From: Melioribacter roseus
GTDB lineage: Bacteria; Bacteroidota; Ignavibacteria; Ignavibacteriales; Melioribacteraceae
Direction: 5' to 3'
NCBI GenBank assembly: GCA_020724325.1
Contig: DYHC01000007.1
Location: 1-15,622, forward strand
Length of the DNA stretch: 15,622 nt
The notes beneath the pieces were generated by a model. The model was not told the DNA's origin. It ran no database searches and saw nothing but the letters and a program-made list of their open reading frames with translations. This document shows positions 8,098 to 15,424 of this stretch, one piece after another. Within the stretch, counting starts at the first letter, position 1; each line of letters opens with the position of its first letter. The position numbers and the translations under genes are program-made.

Positions 8098-9078
8098 TTG
8101 AAAAAAATATTCAAAATACTTGCATATATATTTTGTGGAATTACAGTATTAGCGATTGCCTTCTTAATCTATTTTAATTCATCATATCCCAAAGTAGATC
8201 CGCCGCCCAATGAAAATGTTGAAATTACACCGGCAAGAATTGAACGCGGGGAATATCTGGCAAAACATGTTGCCGTTTGTATGGATTGTCATTCTACTCG
8301 CGACTGGTCTAAATTTTCCGGTCCGCCTAAAATAGAAACCTGGGGAATGGGAGGTGATAGGTTTGGTGAAGAGATCGGATTTCCGGGAACTCTCTACGCA
8401 AAAAATATAACTCCTGCTTCCATTGGTAATTGGAGCGACGGAGAAATAATGAGAGCAATTACTTGCGGTGTTAATAAAGATGGCGGCGCATTCTTTCCTT
8501 TAATGCCGTACTTAAATTATAACAAGATGACAAAAGAGGATCTATATTCCATAGTTGCATATCTTCGTTCAATTAAGCCAATAGAAAACAAAGTGAAGGA
8601 AGGAAGCTTAAATTTTCCTCTTAACTTTATAGTAAAGACAATTCCGCCGCAATCATTTCATCCATCAACCGAGCCTGACAAAAATAATTCTGCTAAGTAT
8701 GGAGAATATATTACTAACATAGCCGGTTGTTTTGATTGCCACACACAATCGGTAAAAGGGGAATATGTAATGGGAAAAGGATTTGCCGGCGGAGCTGAAT
8801 TCAGTTTCCCTGGCGGTGTGGTCCGAAGCGCAAATATTACTCCTGATAAAAATACCGGAATAAGCAGCTGGACGAAAGAACAGTTCATCGCAAGATTTAA
8901 AGTGATGGACCCTGACAGTAACCAAATTCCTAATGTTAACAGGAACGATTATAATACAGTAATGCCGTGGACTATGTATGCGGGGATGAGTCGCGAAGAC
9001 CTTGGCGCAATTTACGATTATCTTAAAACTCTAAAACCAATTTACAATTCTGTTGCTAAATGGACCCCTCATAAATAA
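8098..9078 (+). CDS. Membrane-anchored diheme cytochrome c
   Basis: This 326-residue protein starts at TTG. Residues 4-27 form an uncleaved-looking membrane anchor (IFKILAYIFCGITVLAIAFLIYF) followed by a proline-rich linker. Two cytochrome c domains follow. Heme motif CMDCH is at residues 61-65 and CFDCH at 211-215. Likely axial methionines are in FPLMPYLNY and in NTVMPWTMY, each near the end of its domain. Both domains carry the AxNITP/DxxTG-W pattern of the diheme c-type cytochromes that serve as electron-transfer subunits of membrane or periplasmic dehydrogenases. No dehydrogenase gene is adjacent, so its redox partner is unknown. A strong terminator lies directly downstream, so it need not be cotranscribed with the permease. 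Confidence 0.88.
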   Translation: MKKIFKILAYIFCGITVLAIAFLIYFNSSYPKVDPPPNENVEITPARIERGEYLAKHVAVCMDCHSTRDWSKFSGPPKIETWGMGGDRFGEEIGFPGTLYAKNITPASIGNWSDGEIMRAITCGVNKDGGAFFPLMPYLNYNKMTKEDLYSIVAYLRSIKPIENKVKEGSLNFPLNFIVKTIPPQSFHPSTEPDKNNSAKYGEYITNIAGCFDCHTQSVKGEYVMGKGFAGGAEFSFPGGVVRSANITPDKNTGISSWTKEQFIARFKVMDPDSNQIPNVNRNDYNTVMPWTMYAGMSREDLGAIYDYLKTLKPIYNSVAKWTPHK

Positions 9079-9082
9079 AATT

Positions 9083-9119
9083 ATGGCGGCATAGAATTAT
9101 ACTCTATGCCGTCATTTTT
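9083..9119 (+). terminator. Rho-independent terminator
   Basis: ATGGCGGCATAG (9083-9094) pairs with CTATGCCGTCAT (9104-9115) over 12 bp with one G-U pair, a 9-base loop, and a T-run at 9115-9119. It begins 4 bases after the cytochrome c stop codon. Confidence 0.87.
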
Positions 9120-9153
9120 CTATAATTTATTATAGATTGCCAATCAAAATTCC

Positions 9154-9157
9154 AGGT
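9154..9157 (+). promoter_or_regulatory. Ribosome binding site supporting a TTG start
   Basis: AGGT is 7 bases before TTG at 9165. The TTG start gives an N-terminus that begins the first membrane helix, as expected for TauE/SafE proteins. The next ATG lies well inside the conserved region. Confidence 0.5.
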
Positions 9158-9164
9158 TTATTAA

Positions 9165-9923
9165 TTGAACGAGCTTCTTTCTTCACTGCTTTTATTTATA
9201 ATAGGAATAATAGCCGCTGTAGTTAATGTAAATGCTGGTGGAGGTTCATCACTTACTCTTCCGGCTTTAATATTTCTTGGTTTGGATTCTGCAACAGCTA
9301 ACGGCACAAACAGAATTGCTATTCTAATGCAGAATGTTAGTTCTATTTATGCTTTCAAAAAAGCGCAATATGAACAATTTAATCTGAGCTTAAAAATTTC
9401 TCTTATTACGCTGCCCGGAACAGTCCTCGGAGCTCTTATTGCTGTACGGATAAGTGATCAATTATTCAATACGATACTTGGAATAATAATGATAGCGATT
9501 ACGTTAACGATAATCTTTCCGTCAGCAAAATCGAAAAGCACAGATGATACCGGAAACAAGAAAATCACAATCCCTTTATTTCTAACTTTTGTTGCTGTTG
9601 GTTTCTACGGCGGATTCATTCAGGTTGGAATCGGTTTTGTTTTGATGGCAATCTTACATAAGATGATGCACTTTACTCTGATCTATGTGAACATGCACAA
9701 AGTCTTTGTTGTATTTATACTAACGATTCCGGCGCTTCTAATATTTATTATTTCAGGAAATGTAAACTGGTTTTGGGGAGTAAGTCTTGGGCTTGGAAAC
9801 GCACTTGGCGGATGGTGGGGGACAAAGCTCTCAATCAAAAAAGGAGATAAGTTTATTAAAACAATACTTTCAATTACTATATTAATTATGGCGCTTAAGC
9901 TGATGAAGGTACTTCCCTTTTAA
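9165..9923 (+). CDS. TauE/SafE-family anion permease
   Basis: This 252-residue integral membrane protein of about eight spans has the two-fold repeat typical of the family. The first half carries NAGGGSSLTLP (23-33) and ANGTNR (45-50). The second carries GFYGGFIQVGIGF (146-158). The two halves are joined by a hydrophilic loop (SAKSKSTDDTGNKK, 120-133). Members export or import sulfur-containing oxyanions such as sulfite, taurine-derived or sulfoacetate anions. Which one is not decidable here. The start is a TTG preceded by AGGT. The stop lies 6 bp from the stop of the convergent MgtC/DUF4010 gene. Confidence 0.85.
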   Translation: MNELLSSLLLFIIGIIAAVVNVNAGGGSSLTLPALIFLGLDSATANGTNRIAILMQNVSSIYAFKKAQYEQFNLSLKISLITLPGTVLGALIAVRISDQLFNTILGIIMIAITLTIIFPSAKSKSTDDTGNKKITIPLFLTFVAVGFYGGFIQVGIGFVLMAILHKMMHFTLIYVNMHKVFVVFILTIPALLIFIISGNVNWFWGVSLGLGNALGGWWGTKLSIKKGDKFIKTILSITILIMALKLMKVLPF

Positions 9924-9929
9924 TTTTTA

Positions 9930-11186
9930 TCAGATCAAAAATGTTATGACAAGTACAGGAACATGAACTAAGGCAAAAATTCCAAACCTTATATAAGTTT
10001 CTTTTCTAACATTAACCGCAAGATATCCGAAATATGCACCCTTCATTATTGTGTTGCTCATAATAGAAATCAAAATGGCAGAAGCAATTACTCCGGATGC
10101 AAATCCCGACGAATTAACAAGAGATAAAACGAAAGGACTTATATCTGTTACGCCCACCAGAACAGATAAGAACAATATTCCAGAATGACCAAAATATTCT
10201 TTTACAAGTCCGGTAATAAAAGATAATGTAATAAACAGAACTGCAAATATAAATGCTGGTCTAATCTCGAACGGATTTTGTAGTTTTTGGGATTCATCCA
10301 GCTTGGAAACTTTATATTTCTTTGTCGGAAAATTAATTAACGATATAGCAAATCCCGATATGCTCAACAATATCATCTGCCACCACAGAGAAGAAACAAT
10401 AGATTGATTGATAATATAGATAAGAACCAGCAGACGCAGATACATTACGCTTGATGCTACCAGAACTCCCTGAAGTGCATTTTTAGCAATCTGATTATTC
10501 TGCTGTACCATTCTTCCATATGCAATTGATACTGCCGTACTAGATACAATTCCGCTTACCAATCCCGATAACCAGAATCCGATTTTCTCACCAAGCCGTT
10601 TTGATAAAATATATCCCACAAATCCAATTGTTGAAACGAGTATAACAATCTGCCATACCTTAGAGGGATTAACCTTAAACTGCGTATACTCTTGATTTGG
10701 AAGGACGGGAAGTATAATTAGTGTTACAAGTAAAAATTTTAGAACAGCCAGGAATTCAACGCGGTCAAGTTTTTCTACAAAATCTTCCAGACGAGCTTTT
10801 TCTGAAAGAAGCATCGTATTAATAATTCCGAGGGACATAGAAGCCCAGATATCAACAAGCATTGCGAGTGCGCCAACTATGAAAGTAAGAAGAGCAGAAA
10901 GCTCGGTTGTAACACCGGGCTGATCATACTGAAATTTAGAGAAATATGAAATTGCCGTAAGGGCGGCAAGCGCAATTAAACCGATTGGTAAAATCGATTT
11001 CTCTCCCATTGTAAAAAGCCACGCGCATCCAAATCCGAATAAACTTATTATTGGATATGTCCGTATTCCGCCGAATAAAACTTTCTTGTGCTTGCTTTGC
11101 GAAGATTCACGCTCTAAACCTACAAGAAAACCAAGCGCAAGTGCAACTGCAAGTCTTAACTGAACAGTCCACTCAATTGCTTCCAT
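9930..11186 (-). CDS. MgtC/DUF4010-family membrane protein
   Basis: This 418-residue protein has two hydrophobic halves. The N-terminal MgtC-like domain (about 1-140) has the family signatures LALGFLVGLERE (16-27) and GGIRTYPIISLFG (39-51). The C-terminal half (about 180-415) is DUF4010, with LVSGIVSSTAVSIAYGRM and a glycine/serine-rich last third (GVTDISPFVLSLVNSSG). About 11-13 membrane spans are likely. MgtC proteins are linked to magnesium homeostasis, but the role of MgtC-DUF4010 fusions is poorly known. The ATG at 11186 is preceded on the minus strand by GGGGAAAG, a reasonable ribosome binding site. The gene is divergent from rsgA and convergent with the TauE-like gene. Confidence 0.85.
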   Translation of the reverse strand: MEAIEWTVQLRLAVALALGFLVGLERESSQSKHKKVLFGGIRTYPIISLFGFGCAWLFTMGEKSILPIGLIALAALTAISYFSKFQYDQPGVTTELSALLTFIVGALAMLVDIWASMSLGIINTMLLSEKARLEDFVEKLDRVEFLAVLKFLLVTLIILPVLPNQEYTQFKVNPSKVWQIVILVSTIGFVGYILSKRLGEKIGFWLSGLVSGIVSSTAVSIAYGRMVQQNNQIAKNALQGVLVASSVMYLRLLVLIYIINQSIVSSLWWQMILLSISGFAISLINFPTKKYKVSKLDESQKLQNPFEIRPAFIFAVLFITLSFITGLVKEYFGHSGILFLSVLVGVTDISPFVLSLVNSSGFASGVIASAILISIMSNTIMKGAYFGYLAVNVRKETYIRFGIFALVHVPVLVITFLI

Positions 11187-11487
11187 CTTTCCCCGCTTAT
11201 ATATTGTTGAAAAATCATTCTCAATTTGCAGAAAATTTTTGGAAGAACAAACTGAAGAAAAATTAACTGGTGTTTCACTTTCCTTGCTCTCAGTTAATGA
11301 AATTTTTTATAGATTTACCCATGTAATTTTTAATGACTTATTAATACCATCTTACAACATATCACAAAAGCTGCTCTCATTGCATAGCCGCTTATCCTTT
11401 AGAGAATCTCTCCGCGGGATAAGTGTGTTCCCAAAAACGCTGAAACATTTTTAAAAAACATAACGAATTTTAAACAGAGAGGATACA
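11187..11487. promoter_or_regulatory. Divergent intergenic region before MgtC/DUF4010 gene and rsgA
   Basis: These 301 bp should contain promoters for both flanking genes. Two inverted repeats are visible: ATTAACTG (11262-11269) with CAGTTAAT (11291-11298), and CTTATCC (11391-11397) with GGATAAG (11417-11423), the latter with an inner GAGAATCTC. They could be an operator and a leader hairpin, but neither matches a known regulator site that I recognise. The small frames in this stretch have no family features and overlap each other, so I call no gene. Confidence 0.45.
11476..11483 (+). promoter_or_regulatory. Strong ribosome binding site for rsgA
   Basis: AGAGAGGA lies 4 bases before GTG at 11488. 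It fixes that GTG as the start of RsgA. Confidence 0.8.
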
Positions 11488-12561
11488 GTGATAAATCTGA
11501 ATTCATTGGGATGGAATGAATTCTTTAATAAGTCATTTAAGAATTTCGATTACATCACATATAAGTGCGGAAGGATCTCCGCTGAAAACAAAACCAATTA
11601 TTTAGTACTGACTCAATTCGGCGAAATTATCGGAGAGGTTTCTGGCAAATACCTGTTCGAATCTGAAAGACAGAGTGATTTACCTAAAGTTGGTGACTGG
11701 GTTGTAATAACTCTTTTTAATAATAATGAACTAGCGGTAATTCATCAGATACTTCCTAGAAGAACCAAGATATCCCGGAAAAGCGCCGATAGAAAAACAG
11801 ACGAACAGATAATAGCTGCGAATGTTGACCTGGCTTTTATTGTTCAATCGCTTGATGATAACTTTAACATTAACCGCCTCGAAAGGTATCTATCGGTTGT
11901 ATATCAGGGCGGTGTAAAGCCGGTTGTTGTTTTAAATAAAACCGACCTATGTAACAATGTAGAAGAAAAGGTTAAGCTTGTAACAGAGAGGACAGGAATT
12001 GATAAATTATTTTCGGTAAGTGCAATTAAACGTGATCGTCTAGATGAAATAATAAAATTGATTGAGCCGGGATCAACGGTTGTATTCATCGGTTCGTCTG
12101 GAGTGGGGAAATCTACTCTTATAAATGCGCTGGTTGGGTACGACCGATTTGCAACTAATGAAGTTCGCGAACAGGATTCGAGAGGAAAGCACACTACAAC
12201 ACGCAGAGAGATGGTTCTTCTTCCTTCCGGCGGAATTTTAATCGACACGCCCGGAATGCGGGAACTCGGTTTATGGAATGCCAATTACGGTCTTTCACAA
12301 ACATTCTCAGAATTTTCTGAGTTTGCAGAACAATGTAAGTATAGCGACTGCACGCATGTTCACGAGGCAGGTTGTGCGATTCTCCAGGCATTAAGCAAGG
12401 GGGAAATATCGAAACAGCGTTATGAAAATTATACTAAACTCCTTAAAGAAATAAAATATCTGGAATCGAAACAGAACATCTTTGTTCAGATTGAAGAGAA
12501 GAGAAAGTGGAAGATCATTCACAAAGAGCTGAAGAATTTCAACAAGAAGAACAATCAATGA
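11488..12561 (+). CDS. rsgA: Ribosome small-subunit biogenesis GTPase RsgA
   Basis: This 357-residue protein shows the circularly permuted GTPase order of RsgA/YjeQ. An OB-fold region (about 20-110) comes first. G4 NKTDL is at 150-154, G1 GSSGVGKST at 202-210 and G3 DTPG at 253-256. A C-terminal zinc-binding segment has Cys283, Cys288, His290 and Cys296. The enzyme hydrolyses GTP while assisting late maturation of the 30S subunit in the cytoplasm. Length and motif order are normal and nothing appears missing. It starts at GTG behind a strong Shine-Dalgarno sequence. The next gene, the broken ORF6N frame, follows after 83 bp on the same strand without an obvious terminator. Confidence 0.96.
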   Translation: MINLNSLGWNEFFNKSFKNFDYITYKCGRISAENKTNYLVLTQFGEIIGEVSGKYLFESERQSDLPKVGDWVVITLFNNNELAVIHQILPRRTKISRKSADRKTDEQIIAANVDLAFIVQSLDDNFNINRLERYLSVVYQGGVKPVVVLNKTDLCNNVEEKVKLVTERTGIDKLFSVSAIKRDRLDEIIKLIEPGSTVVFIGSSGVGKSTLINALVGYDRFATNEVREQDSRGKHTTTRREMVLLPSGGILIDTPGMRELGLWNANYGLSQTFSEFSEFAEQCKYSDCTHVHEAGCAILQALSKGEISKQRYENYTKLLKEIKYLESKQNIFVQIEEKRKWKIIHKELKNFNKKNNQ

Positions 12562-12644
12562 TGAATAAAAGATTTATTACTGTTAAGATGCTCGCTTGAT
12601 AATGATAGTTTTGTTTGGCAATTTGTAAGTAACGAAGATGGTGG

Positions 12645-13190
12645 ATGAAAGTGATACTAAAACAAAACGCCGGCAAATCAATTATTCCGGTTGATTTAAT
12701 TAGATCAAGAATATTGTTGATAAGAAATGAAAAGGTTCTTTTAGACAAAGACCTGGCAGAATTGTATGGGGTTGAAACCAGAATATTAAATCAGGCAGTT
12801 AAAAGAAATGTTGCAAGGTTTCCGGATGATTTCATGTTTCAACTTACAGAAGAAGAGAGTCGTTTATTAAGATCACAATTTGTGACCATAAAGAGAGGCT
12901 GACACTCAAAGTATTTGCCTTATGCGTTTACTGAACATGGTGTAGCAATGCTCTCTTCGGTTCTTAATAGTCAACGTGCAATACAGGTTAATATTGCCAT
13001 AATGAGAGCGTTTGTTGAGATTAGAAAATTTCTTTACGGTAACGATATACTTGCACAAAAGCTAAAAGAACTTGAGAGGAAAACAAAAAAGAAATTTGCC
13101 GATCAGCAGAAACAGATAAACATAATTTTCGAAGCAATTAAACAGCTGTTGATTGAGGAAACTAAACCGGTAAGAAAAATTGGATTCTAA
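12645..13190 (+). pseudogene. ORF6N-domain protein gene interrupted by one in-frame TGA
   Basis: Codons 1-85 encode the ORF6N DNA-binding-like domain (IPVDLIRSRILLIRNEKVLL, DLAELYGVETRILNQAVKRN, RFPDDFMFQL). A TGA at 12900-12902 interrupts the frame. Reading on in the same frame gives the expected continuation HSKYLPYAFTEHGVAMLSSV and NIAIMRAFVEIRKF, then a charged coiled-coil-like tail (KLKELERKTKKKFADQQKQI). The stop sits at codon 86 of 181 coding positions, between RG and HSK, where relatives have an ordinary residue. A single base change, for example CGA to TGA, would explain it. ORF6N proteins are common in phage and mobile DNA, but no phage genes flank this one. A sequencing error or readthrough (the next base is C) cannot be excluded. 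Confidence 0.8.
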
Positions 13191-13195
13191 TAAAC

Positions 13196-13618
13196 ATGAT
13201 TCTTCAAAAGGAAATAACTCTTAAACCGCGGAACAGGGGATTTCATTTAATCACATACGAAATACTTCAGCAGTTGCCGGAGCTTAAAAAAATAAGCAAA
13301 GGAACTGCTCATGTTTTCATACAGCATACATCGGCATCATTAACAGTAAATGAAAATGCTGATCCGACTGTCCGCTCCGACATGGAAAAGTTCTTCAATC
13401 GTGCGGTTCCGGAATCTGATATGAAATATTACGACCATACACTTGAAGGCGCAGATGACATGACCTCGCATATAAAAGCATCTATACTTGGCAGCTCTAT
13501 TACTGTTCCGGTTACGGATGGAGTATTTAATCTTGGTACCTGGCAAGGAATCTATTTATGTGAACACAGAAACCAGGGCGGAGCGAGAAGGATTGTTGTT
13601 ACGGTTTATGGTGAGTAA
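13196..13618 (+). CDS. yjbQ: YjbQ/UPF0047-family protein
   Basis: This 140-residue protein matches the UPF0047 family over its whole length. HTSASLTVNENADP is at 44-57, GADDMTSHIKASILGSS includes His92, and GTWQGIYLCEHR is at 114-125. Members are often annotated as secondary thiamine-phosphate synthase YjbQ, since some complement loss of the normal enzyme, but the main physiological role is uncertain. The conserved histidines (44, 92, 124) fit the metal-binding trimer described for the family. It starts 5 bp after the end of the disrupted ORF6N frame, and no strong ribosome-binding sequence is seen, so translation may depend on the upstream transcript. It is followed by tandem palindromic repeats. 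Confidence 0.92.
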   Translation: MILQKEITLKPRNRGFHLITYEILQQLPELKKISKGTAHVFIQHTSASLTVNENADPTVRSDMEKFFNRAVPESDMKYYDHTLEGADDMTSHIKASILGSSITVPVTDGVFNLGTWQGIYLCEHRNQGGARRIVVTVYGE

Positions 13619-13639
13619 TAGAACGCTGAGTTGTACATT

Positions 13640-13713
13640 GTCATTCTGATGAGCGAAGCGACTGAGAAACTACGGATAAATTCTTCGCCTCACTTCGTTC
13701 GGCTCAGAATGAC
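13640..13713. repeat. Tandem palindromic repeat, copy 1 (74 bp)
   Basis: It begins GTCATTCTGA and ends TCAGAATGAC, exact reverse complements. The last 26 bases and the spacer after it (33 nt in total, 13688-13720) recur without change in copy 2 at 13793-13825. Confidence 0.85.
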
Positions 13714-13730
13714 AGTACACCTTCTACTCT

Positions 13731-13818
13731 GTCATTCTGAAGGAATACCGACACAGTCGGTATGACTGAAGAATCTACAAGCAGATTCTTCACCTCACTT
13801 CGTTCGGCTCAGAATGAC
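13731..13818. repeat. Tandem palindromic repeat, copy 2 (88 bp)
   Basis: The ends GTCATTCTGA and TCAGAATGAC are the same as in copy 1. It is 14 bp longer than the others. Its left arm holds an extra small palindrome, ATACCGAC (13745-13752) with GTCGGTAT (13756-13763). The tip has GAAGAATCT (13768-13776) paired with AGATTCTTC (13783-13791). Confidence 0.85.
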
Positions 13819-13835
13819 AGTACACTTTTTACTCT

Positions 13836-13909
13836 GTCATTCCAAGGAGCGAAGCAACGAAGAATCTACGAAAAGATTCTCCACCTCACTTCATTCGGTT
13901 CAGAATGAC
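13836..13909. repeat. Tandem palindromic repeat, copy 3 (74 bp)
   Basis: It has GTCATTC at the left and GAATGAC at the right, with the outer stem slightly decayed (CCAAG in place of CTGAAG). It carries the GAAGCAACGAAGAATCT left arm expected of the family. The 17-base spacer before it (13819-13835) matches the spacer after copy 1, apart from two bases. Confidence 0.8.
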
Positions 13910-13930
13910 AGTCAAATATCAAGCTGCTAG

Positions 13931-15424
13931 CTACAGCTGCGGTTTCTTACCCAGTACTTCCTCAATCTTATAATGCTTTATCTCGCCTATATTAAGTTTC
14001 CTAATTCCTTCTTCAATTTTACTTCTGTCGCCAACAACTATTACCGCCATTTTATCCGGCACAATATATCTCTTAGATACTTTAGAGACATCGCCGGCGT
14101 TTACATTAAGAACATTATCGATATAATTATTGAAATAATCGCCCGGCAGATTATAATCAGCCATCTCTTCGATGTTTGCAGCAATCTCTGCAACCGTCTG
14201 AAAATTATCAGGATACCCAAGTGCAACATAGTTCTTCGCTCTTGTCAGTTCTTCTTCGGGTACGGGTTTTGTAATTCCGTTAAGCTCCTTAAAAAACTCT
14301 ACAAGAGCTTTGTCTGTAACTTCAGTTTGAACCGATGACCGTGCAACAAACGGTCCGGGATAATGGCGCATATCGAAAGAGGATCCTGCACCGTAAGTAT
14401 ATCCGTGCTGCTCACGCAAATTATTGTTCAAGCGCGATGTGAATGACCCTCCCAAAATTGTGTTCATAACAGTTATCGGAAAATAATCATCGGTAACTCT
14501 CTTCGTTCCGATTCTTCCGATAGATATAACTGACTGCGCTGAGCCAGGCTTATCAACAAGATAAATAACGCGCTTCTTAACCTGCTCAGCGTCTTTCAAC
14601 TTAACAACCGGGACATCGCCCCTTTCCCATTTACCGAATACAGATTCGAGTTTTGGAACGAGCTGAGCTTTTGTAATATTGCCAACAACAATTACATAAG
14701 CATTATTCGCTTTAAAATATTTTCTGTGGAAACTTTTCAGATCATCAACAGAAAAACTTTTTATTGATGCTTCATTACCCATTGCCGGTCTGCCGTAAGG
14801 ATGATTTTCACCAAAGAGAATTTTCTGGAAGGTAACAGATGCAATTGTGTTGGCTTGATCGTGCCATTGCAGTAAAGATGTCAGCTTCTCTTTTCTGATG
14901 CGGTCAAGTTCTTTCTGAAGAAAATCGGGGTGGAGTAATATGTCTGCCGCAATCTTTAATGCTTCATCAAATTTTGAAAGAGGTGAGTGAAGGTTCAATC
15001 CGATCTTATGCCATCTTGAAAATGTTGAGATCCTTACGCCGAGGTAATTGATTTGGTCTGCGAGTTCAAGTGATGATTTACCCGCAGCGCCTTCATCAAG
15101 AAGATCGGCTGTCATACTTGCCAATCCTGATTTTCCTTCAGGATCATTCACAACTCCCGATTTAACAATAACATTCATATGCACGAGCGGAACCGAATGC
15201 TTTTCCATCAAAACAACATTCAATCCGTTCGATAACTCGAAAGATTGAATTGCCGGCAGACTAAGTTTCTTCGGTTTACCAAGAGGTGGTACTTTGCTTC
15301 TATCTGCCTTCTGCGCCAATGCGGGAGCCGTAATAAGCATTATAATCATTAAAATGAATGACTTAATACTTATTTCTTGTATCTTGTATCTTGTCTTTAG
15401 TGCTTTATAATTTATCGCTCTCAT
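13931..15424 (-). CDS. M16-family peptidase subunit lacking the zinc motif
   Basis: This 497-residue exported protein has a signal peptide with its hydrophobic core at about 22-36 and likely cleavage after ALAQ (38). It has two M16 domains. Where active M16 enzymes carry HxxEH after the first strand pair, this one reads GLASMTADLLDEG (100-112), so the zinc ligands are missing. The C-terminal domain keeps the conserved LREQHGYTYG, with Arg337 and Tyr344, which in two-subunit M16 peptidases contribute to substrate binding. It therefore looks like the non-catalytic partner of a heterodimer. The start is fixed by GGAGGT 5 bases upstream on the minus strand. Its ATG overlaps the stop of the upstream gene by one base (TAATG), indicating coupled translation in an operon. 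Confidence 0.9.
   Translation of the reverse strand: MRAINYKALKTRYKIQEISIKSFILMIIMLITAPALAQKADRSKVPPLGKPKKLSLPAIQSFELSNGLNVVLMEKHSVPLVHMNVIVKSGVVNDPEGKSGLASMTADLLDEGAAGKSSLELADQINYLGVRISTFSRWHKIGLNLHSPLSKFDEALKIAADILLHPDFLQKELDRIRKEKLTSLLQWHDQANTIASVTFQKILFGENHPYGRPAMGNEASIKSFSVDDLKSFHRKYFKANNAYVIVVGNITKAQLVPKLESVFGKWERGDVPVVKLKDAEQVKKRVIYLVDKPGSAQSVISIGRIGTKRVTDDYFPITVMNTILGGSFTSRLNNNLREQHGYTYGAGSSFDMRHYPGPFVARSSVQTEVTDKALVEFFKELNGITKPVPEEELTRAKNYVALGYPDNFQTVAEIAANIEEMADYNLPGDYFNNYIDNVLNVNAGDVSKVSKRYIVPDKMAVIVVGDRSKIEEGIRKLNIGEIKHYKIEEVLGKKPQL
15375..15395 (-). repeat. Three tandem copies of a 7-base unit inside the M16 leader
   Basis: On the plus strand TCTTGTA occurs twice, followed by TCTTGTC. 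On the coding strand this gives three CAAGA words encoding part of KTRYKIQEIS, ahead of the signal-peptide core. A copy-number change would shift the frame. Confidence 0.5.

Larger units (their letters stand above)
13619..13930. other. 312-bp convergent intergenic region made of hairpin repeats
   Basis: This stretch separates the convergent yjbQ and M16 genes. Apart from about 20 bases at either edge, it consists of the three palindromic copies and their spacers. No coding frame or classical terminator is seen, and the hairpins could end transcription from both sides. That function is inferred. Confidence 0.7.

Noticed and set aside
11239..11454. Small plus-strand reading frame before rsgA
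   Set aside because: It has no recognisable domain or good ribosome-binding sequence, has a composition like the surrounding AT-rich DNA, and lies in a divergent promoter region.
11904..12284. 126-codon antisense frame inside rsgA
   Set aside because: It lies fully opposite the conserved GTPase motifs and is serine/proline-rich, as expected of a shadow frame.
12900..12902. Selenocysteine codon in the ORF6N gene
   Set aside because: The position is not a cysteine in the family pattern that I know, and I see no convincing selenocysteine-insertion hairpin just downstream.
13640..13909. CRISPR array
   Set aside because: There are only three units, they are 74-88 bp and palindromic throughout, and the spacers are nearly identical to each other, not unique.
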